From NCBI GenBank assembly GCA_937136395.1, contig CAKZOI010000022.1, forward strand, positions 62,001 to 126,000: a stretch of 64,000 nt of DNA. The letters are read 5' to 3'. The position numbers were made by a program, and so were the translations under genes. A model generated the notes under the pieces. The model made no database searches, had not been told where the DNA came from, and worked only from the letters and a program-made list of their open reading frames with translations. This document shows, piece by piece, positions 61,012-64,000 of this stretch. The stretch's first letter is position 1, and every line of letters begins with the position of its first letter. The stretch comes from an uncultured Opitutia bacterium. GTDB lineage: Bacteria > Verrucomicrobiota > Verrucomicrobiia > Opitutales > Coraliomargaritaceae.

Positions 61012-61262
61012 ATGCCAAAATTACATATTGAACGCTCACTATTGATCGAGGCGCCGATCCATGAAGTCTATCAGACGATTCGAGACTTCAAGTGCTGGCC
61101 GCAATGGTCGCCTTGCTTGTTGGCGGAACGGGAGGCGCGATTGAGTTTTTCATATAATCGGTCTTTTTATGCGTGGAATGGGGCAGTGGTCATATGACCT
61201 TGGTGGATGTGCTGGGCATCGATCGTTGGCGATACACTTGGTTCTATTTCACGAAAGCTTGA
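61012..61262 (+). pseudogene. SRPBCC-family protein, N-terminal remnant
   Basis: A 61-residue frame opens with LHIERSLLIEAPIHEVYQTIRDF and WPQWSPCLLAE, the start of an SRPBCC/polyketide-cyclase-like protein (normally about 140-180 residues or more). It stops at 61195-61197. A second frame from 61194 (TLVDVLGIDRWRY) could continue the domain after a frameshift, and it also stops by 61262. Most of the domain is missing, so it is probably a decayed copy. Confidence 0.6.
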
Positions 61263-61324
61263 GCGCAAGTTATAGGCAGGTTGCTGTATTGGTGTTTAGG
61301 TATATTCAGTATATATAATTTAAT

Positions 61325-62254
61325 ATGAAACATTCTTTTCTAATACTTGGCACAGCAAATTATGGTGTGACTTCTGACGAATCCGCCAGCTTCGACTTGC
61401 TGGATACCTATGTCGAACGCGGCGGTAATACGATTGATACGGCCCGTTGCTACTCCGACTGGGTTCCAGGTGAACGTGCTCGGAGTGAAAAATTAATCGG
61501 CCGTTGGCTTAGGGATCGTAAGTGTCATGATCGAGTTTTGATTGCGACCAAAGGAGGGCACCCGCCGCTGGATCAGCCGACTCGTGTTCGTATGAGTCGT
61601 GAAGAGCTAACTGCAGATATTGAAGCCAGTCGCCAAGCGCTGGGAGTAGATACAATCGATCTCTACTGGCTGCATCGTGACGATATAAGACAGCCCATCG
61701 AAGCCTTACTGGAAACCCTTGAAGTGTTTCGCCAAAAGGGTTGGTTGAAGCACTACGGGGCGTCAAACTTCACTGCAGAGCGACTGGAGTGTGCGCGGGT
61801 TGCTGCGCAGCAAAACAACTGGCAGGGCTTTTTTGCGAATCAGCCAATGGGCTGTTTAGGCAGCTCGCATAGAAAGCCGCTGGACTATCCGCTTCTTGAA
61901 AAACTAGATGATGCGGGTGAGCATTTTCATTTGGCGAATGACTTGCCTGTCTTTCCATACACATCGCAGGCGATGGGCTATTATGAAAAAGTCTGTCGTA
62001 TGGGGCGTGACCATGCCAGCTTGCGGGAGCACCCTTTCAATACTGCAGGGTGTAATCAGATCGCCGATAGACTCGCGGTGCTGTCTAAAGATTCAGGGCA
62101 TAGCGTATCATCGCTGACTTTGGCTTGGTGGCGCACGAAAGGATACTCGGCGCACCCTGTCGTGGGTTGTCGAACCATCGATCAACTTCTCGATAGTTTC
62201 CGAAGTGAGGCGGTCACTCCAGACGTGCTCGATGCGCTTCGGGAAATCGATTGA
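61325..62254 (+). CDS. Aldo/keto reductase
   Basis: Encodes 309 residues of a TIM barrel: ILGTANYGVTSDESASFDLLDTYV, NTIDTARCYSDW (catalytic Asp and Tyr), LIATKGGHPP (Lys), LYWLHRDD (His) and KHYGASNFTAERLE. The C-terminus has HPVVGCRTIDQLLDSF, which is cofactor-binding. It reduces aldehydes or keto-sugars with NAD(P)H. It is distinct from its convergent neighbour at 62280. Confidence 0.9.
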   Translation: MKHSFLILGTANYGVTSDESASFDLLDTYVERGGNTIDTARCYSDWVPGERARSEKLIGRWLRDRKCHDRVLIATKGGHPPLDQPTRVRMSREELTADIEASRQALGVDTIDLYWLHRDDIRQPIEALLETLEVFRQKGWLKHYGASNFTAERLECARVAAQQNNWQGFFANQPMGCLGSSHRKPLDYPLLEKLDDAGEHFHLANDLPVFPYTSQAMGYYEKVCRMGRDHASLREHPFNTAGCNQIADRLAVLSKDSGHSVSSLTLAWWRTKGYSAHPVVGCRTIDQLLDSFRSEAVTPDVLDALREID

Positions 62255-62279
62255 GTGCTGTTACCTTTGTGTTAAGCGA

Positions 62280-63263
62280 CTAGTAAGCGCCTCGAATGTG
62301 AGAGTGGATGTCAGTTTTGTAAAATTCCGAAAGTGCTGCGTGCACACTTTCGGATAACGGTTCAAGTGCGCTGGCTACAGCATTCTCTCTTGCTTGTTTG
62401 GGAGAACTCGCACCTGGAATGACTACGGATACGGCATCATGATCCAATATCCAGCGAAGGGCGAGTTGCGCCATCGTGGCAGTGTCGGGGAGTTTTTCCT
62501 GAATCGATTGTGCGAGTTGCACGCCTTTTTCAAAAGGTATTCCCGCAAACGTTTCTCCGACGTTAAAGCACTCACCATTCCGATTGAATTGACGATGATC
62601 CGTTTCAACAAAGGTGCTGTTGGCACTGAACTTGCCGCTCAGTAGGCCACTGGCCAAGGGGAGTCGGACGATGATGCCTACACCTGCTGTCTGTGCTTGA
62701 GGAAAGAGCTCATCAATTAATTTTTGGCGGAAGATATTGAAGATGACTTGCAATGAGCAGAGCCCTTCTTGTTTGAGGCAGATGAGTCCCTCTTCCACCG
62801 TTTCTACGCTGGCTCCAAAATGCTCAATCAAACCTTCGTGTTTGAACGTTCGCAGCCATTCAAAAATTTCGCCGTCGCGTAAAACATCGGTGGGGACACA
62901 GTGTAACTGGAGTAGATCGATTCGATTTACCTTCAGGCGCGCCTGCGATGCCAGTATCGATTCAAGGAGTGCATCTTTCGTATAGGCATCTGGAAAGACC
63001 GAGCCTCCACGGCCAAATTTTGTCGCTACACGAATGGGGTGGTTCGTTTGCTGGAGATAGTTGCCGATGAAAGTCTCGCTTTGCCCTGCTCCGTAAACAT
63101 CTGCGGTGTCAAAGAAAGTGGTCCGACTCTCCGCTGCGGCTGATAGTATGTCAGTCGCGGCTTGCTCGTCCAAATCCTGACTCCAGTTACCTCCGATCTG
63201 CCAACAACCTAAGCCGATTTCACTGATTTCGAATCCATTCTTTCCTAACTTGCGCGTGTTCAT
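62280..63263 (-). CDS. Aldo/keto reductase
   Basis: Encodes 327 residues from ATG 63263; the frame extends to 63299 without conserved sequence. The barrel shows KNGFEISEIGLGCWQIGGNW, FFDTADVYGAGQSETFIG (Asp, Tyr), VATKFGRGG (Lys), LLQLHCVP (His), IEHFGASVETVEEG, and WILDHDAVSVVIPGASSPKQARENA. It probably belongs to the general stress/L-glyceraldehyde reductase type. It converges with the previous gene, with 25 bases between. Confidence 0.9.
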   Translation of the reverse strand: MNTRKLGKNGFEISEIGLGCWQIGGNWSQDLDEQAATDILSAAAESRTTFFDTADVYGAGQSETFIGNYLQQTNHPIRVATKFGRGGSVFPDAYTKDALLESILASQARLKVNRIDLLQLHCVPTDVLRDGEIFEWLRTFKHEGLIEHFGASVETVEEGLICLKQEGLCSLQVIFNIFRQKLIDELFPQAQTAGVGIIVRLPLASGLLSGKFSANSTFVETDHRQFNRNGECFNVGETFAGIPFEKGVQLAQSIQEKLPDTATMAQLALRWILDHDAVSVVIPGASSPKQARENAVASALEPLSESVHAALSEFYKTDIHSHIRGAY

Positions 63264-63316
63264 CGTTAAATTGAATAGAAGATTCAGGCTTTTGCGCAAT
63301 AGCTATCCCAAGGATA

Positions 63317-64000
63317 TCATCGCTGCGTGTCCAGATGTCGACGACAACGCTTTTCGTGTGGAACGGGTTTCCCAGTCGAGTTGACTGGATGTGTGTAAAG
63401 ATACTTCCAGACCGCTTCGTATAGATAGTTGCCGTTTGCATCTTTGGGAGATCGTTTGTTTGGATTGGATGCGCCGTGTGCATGTTTAGGATTTCCGACG
63501 TCGGCACTTGAAGTGAGTCTTCTGCTGTTTTCGTAGGGTGGCGCTGACGTGTCGACATTGACGATCGGACCGAATTGATTGAGACCGAGCATTAGCCAAG
63601 AACGACAGTAATGGTGCCCCGGCCAACCGGCATCTTCAGTGTGTGTGAAGCCGAAGAATCGCTCTGGTGGTGTTGCGGAGTTTTCAGACTGCCAACGCTC
63701 CGTTTGATCACGAGGCCCCGAAAGCATCACAACACGCGCCACTCGAATATGTTTTGCGAGACGTGCCGCAGTGGTCGATCCGTGAGAGGAGCCAGAGAGG
63801 ATGACCTTGTCCCAATCGAGACGCTTGCCGTCAGGGGAAAGAAACTGTTTCCAGTTGCCCTCGGGGTTTTCCTTCTCGAGGTATTTCACGAACTGGTAGG
63901 CACGTTCCATCAAGCCGTCTGGTTTGGCAATGTCGATGAGGTCAGTATGATCTTGTCCCGTTGCCGCTTCAAGCCGAAGCCCCGAGAAGTGGTTGTCATC
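63317..64000 (-). CDS. Alpha/beta hydrolase (BPSS1187-like), N-terminus outside the window
   Basis: The frame is open to the window end; 227 residues are visible. The nucleophile elbow is SGSSHGSTTAARLAKHI, with a serine between Gly/His residues, and the rest has HTEDAGWPGHHYCRSWLMLGLN with a probable Asp/His region. It resembles the BPSS1187 hydrolase group, whose substrate is unknown. The start lies beyond the sequence. It is followed by the aldo/keto reductase gene on the same strand with about 50 bases between. Confidence 0.78.
   Translation of the reverse strand, partial: DDNHFSGLRLEAATGQDHTDLIDIAKPDGLMERAYQFVKYLEKENPEGNWKQFLSPDGKRLDWDKVILSGSSHGSTTAARLAKHIRVARVVMLSGPRDQTERWQSENSATPPERFFGFTHTEDAGWPGHHYCRSWLMLGLNQFGPIVNVDTSAPPYENSRRLTSSADVGNPKHAHGASNPNKRSPKDANGNYLYEAVWKYLYTHPVNSTGKPVPHEKRCRRHLDTQR

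Overview
The window is a chromosomal segment from a bacterium that is most likely a marine member of the Verrucomicrobiota (class Opitutae, Coraliomargarita-like). This is inferred from gene content. The indicators are a Tat-exported Gfo/Idh/MocA oxidoreductase beside ThuA and two DUF1080 (3-keto-disaccharide hydrolase) proteins, pseudopilins with an A/G-FTLIELL processing site, GlgE with a GlgM-type synthase, and CACGAAT-type intergenic repeats. No 16S gene is present to confirm it. Most genes are housekeeping and intact. No prophage, CRISPR array or complete transposon was found.

Layout. 0-4.9 kb: end of an ankyrin-repeat gene, then a carbohydrate cluster (Tat-signal oxidoreductase, a small TatA/E-like protein, ThuA-like, two DUF1080 proteins) closed by tRNA-Ser(GCU). 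5.1-8.7 kb: two tandem DEAD-box helicases with long Gly/Arg tails. 9-13.6 kb: trhO and an operon of five pseudopilins. 13.6-21.6 kb: MFS transporter, coaD, sucCD, dus, a bifunctional nuclease, aroK and a candidate 6S RNA. 21.6-27 kb: a minus-strand run, pseudouridine synthase - SH3-like protein - folD - RDD - receiver/kinase - proC. 27-29.4 kb: fabG-acpP-fabF. 29.6-34 kb: GlgE, GlgM and a YheT-like hydrolase. 34-37.3 kb: a helical lipoprotein, a methyltransferase-like protein, moeA and moaA. 37.3-39.9 kb: a LysR regulator next to a decayed nitrate/sulfite-assimilation locus. 40-45.6 kb: GspE/PilB ATPase, SET protein, mutY, LolA-like protein, flavoprotein. 45.9-52.2 kb: tRNA-Lys(UUU), an ECF sigma/anti-sigma pair, AI-2E permease, pyruvate carboxylase. 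52.3-59.7 kb: sua5, rpsR, recQ, pheS, pheT. 59.9-64 kb: a second Gfo/Idh/MocA oxidoreductase, an SRPBCC remnant, two aldo/keto reductases and a partial hydrolase.

How the genes work together. The first cluster fits periplasmic oxidation of glycosides to 3-keto sugars followed by hydrolysis. GlgM plus GlgE would make alpha-glucan through maltose-1-phosphate. The GspE-type ATPase and the five pseudopilins, 27 kb apart, probably serve one type II/IV-pilus-like machine. moaA and moeA supply molybdenum cofactor, and beside them lies a wrecked nitrate-assimilation region: the C-terminus of an NrtA-like binding protein, then an in-frame chimera of an NrtA signal peptide and a CysJ-like flavoprotein carrying two in-frame stops.

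The most distinctive non-coding signal is a family of intergenic palindromes bounded by GTAG...CTAC, in the style of REP/BIME elements. They lie near 6.8, 8.85, 16.4, 39.9, 45.7 and probably 52.3 kb. A separate approximately 240-bp inverted element lies at 13.7-13.95 kb. No RAYT transposase is in the window, so one is predicted elsewhere in the genome.
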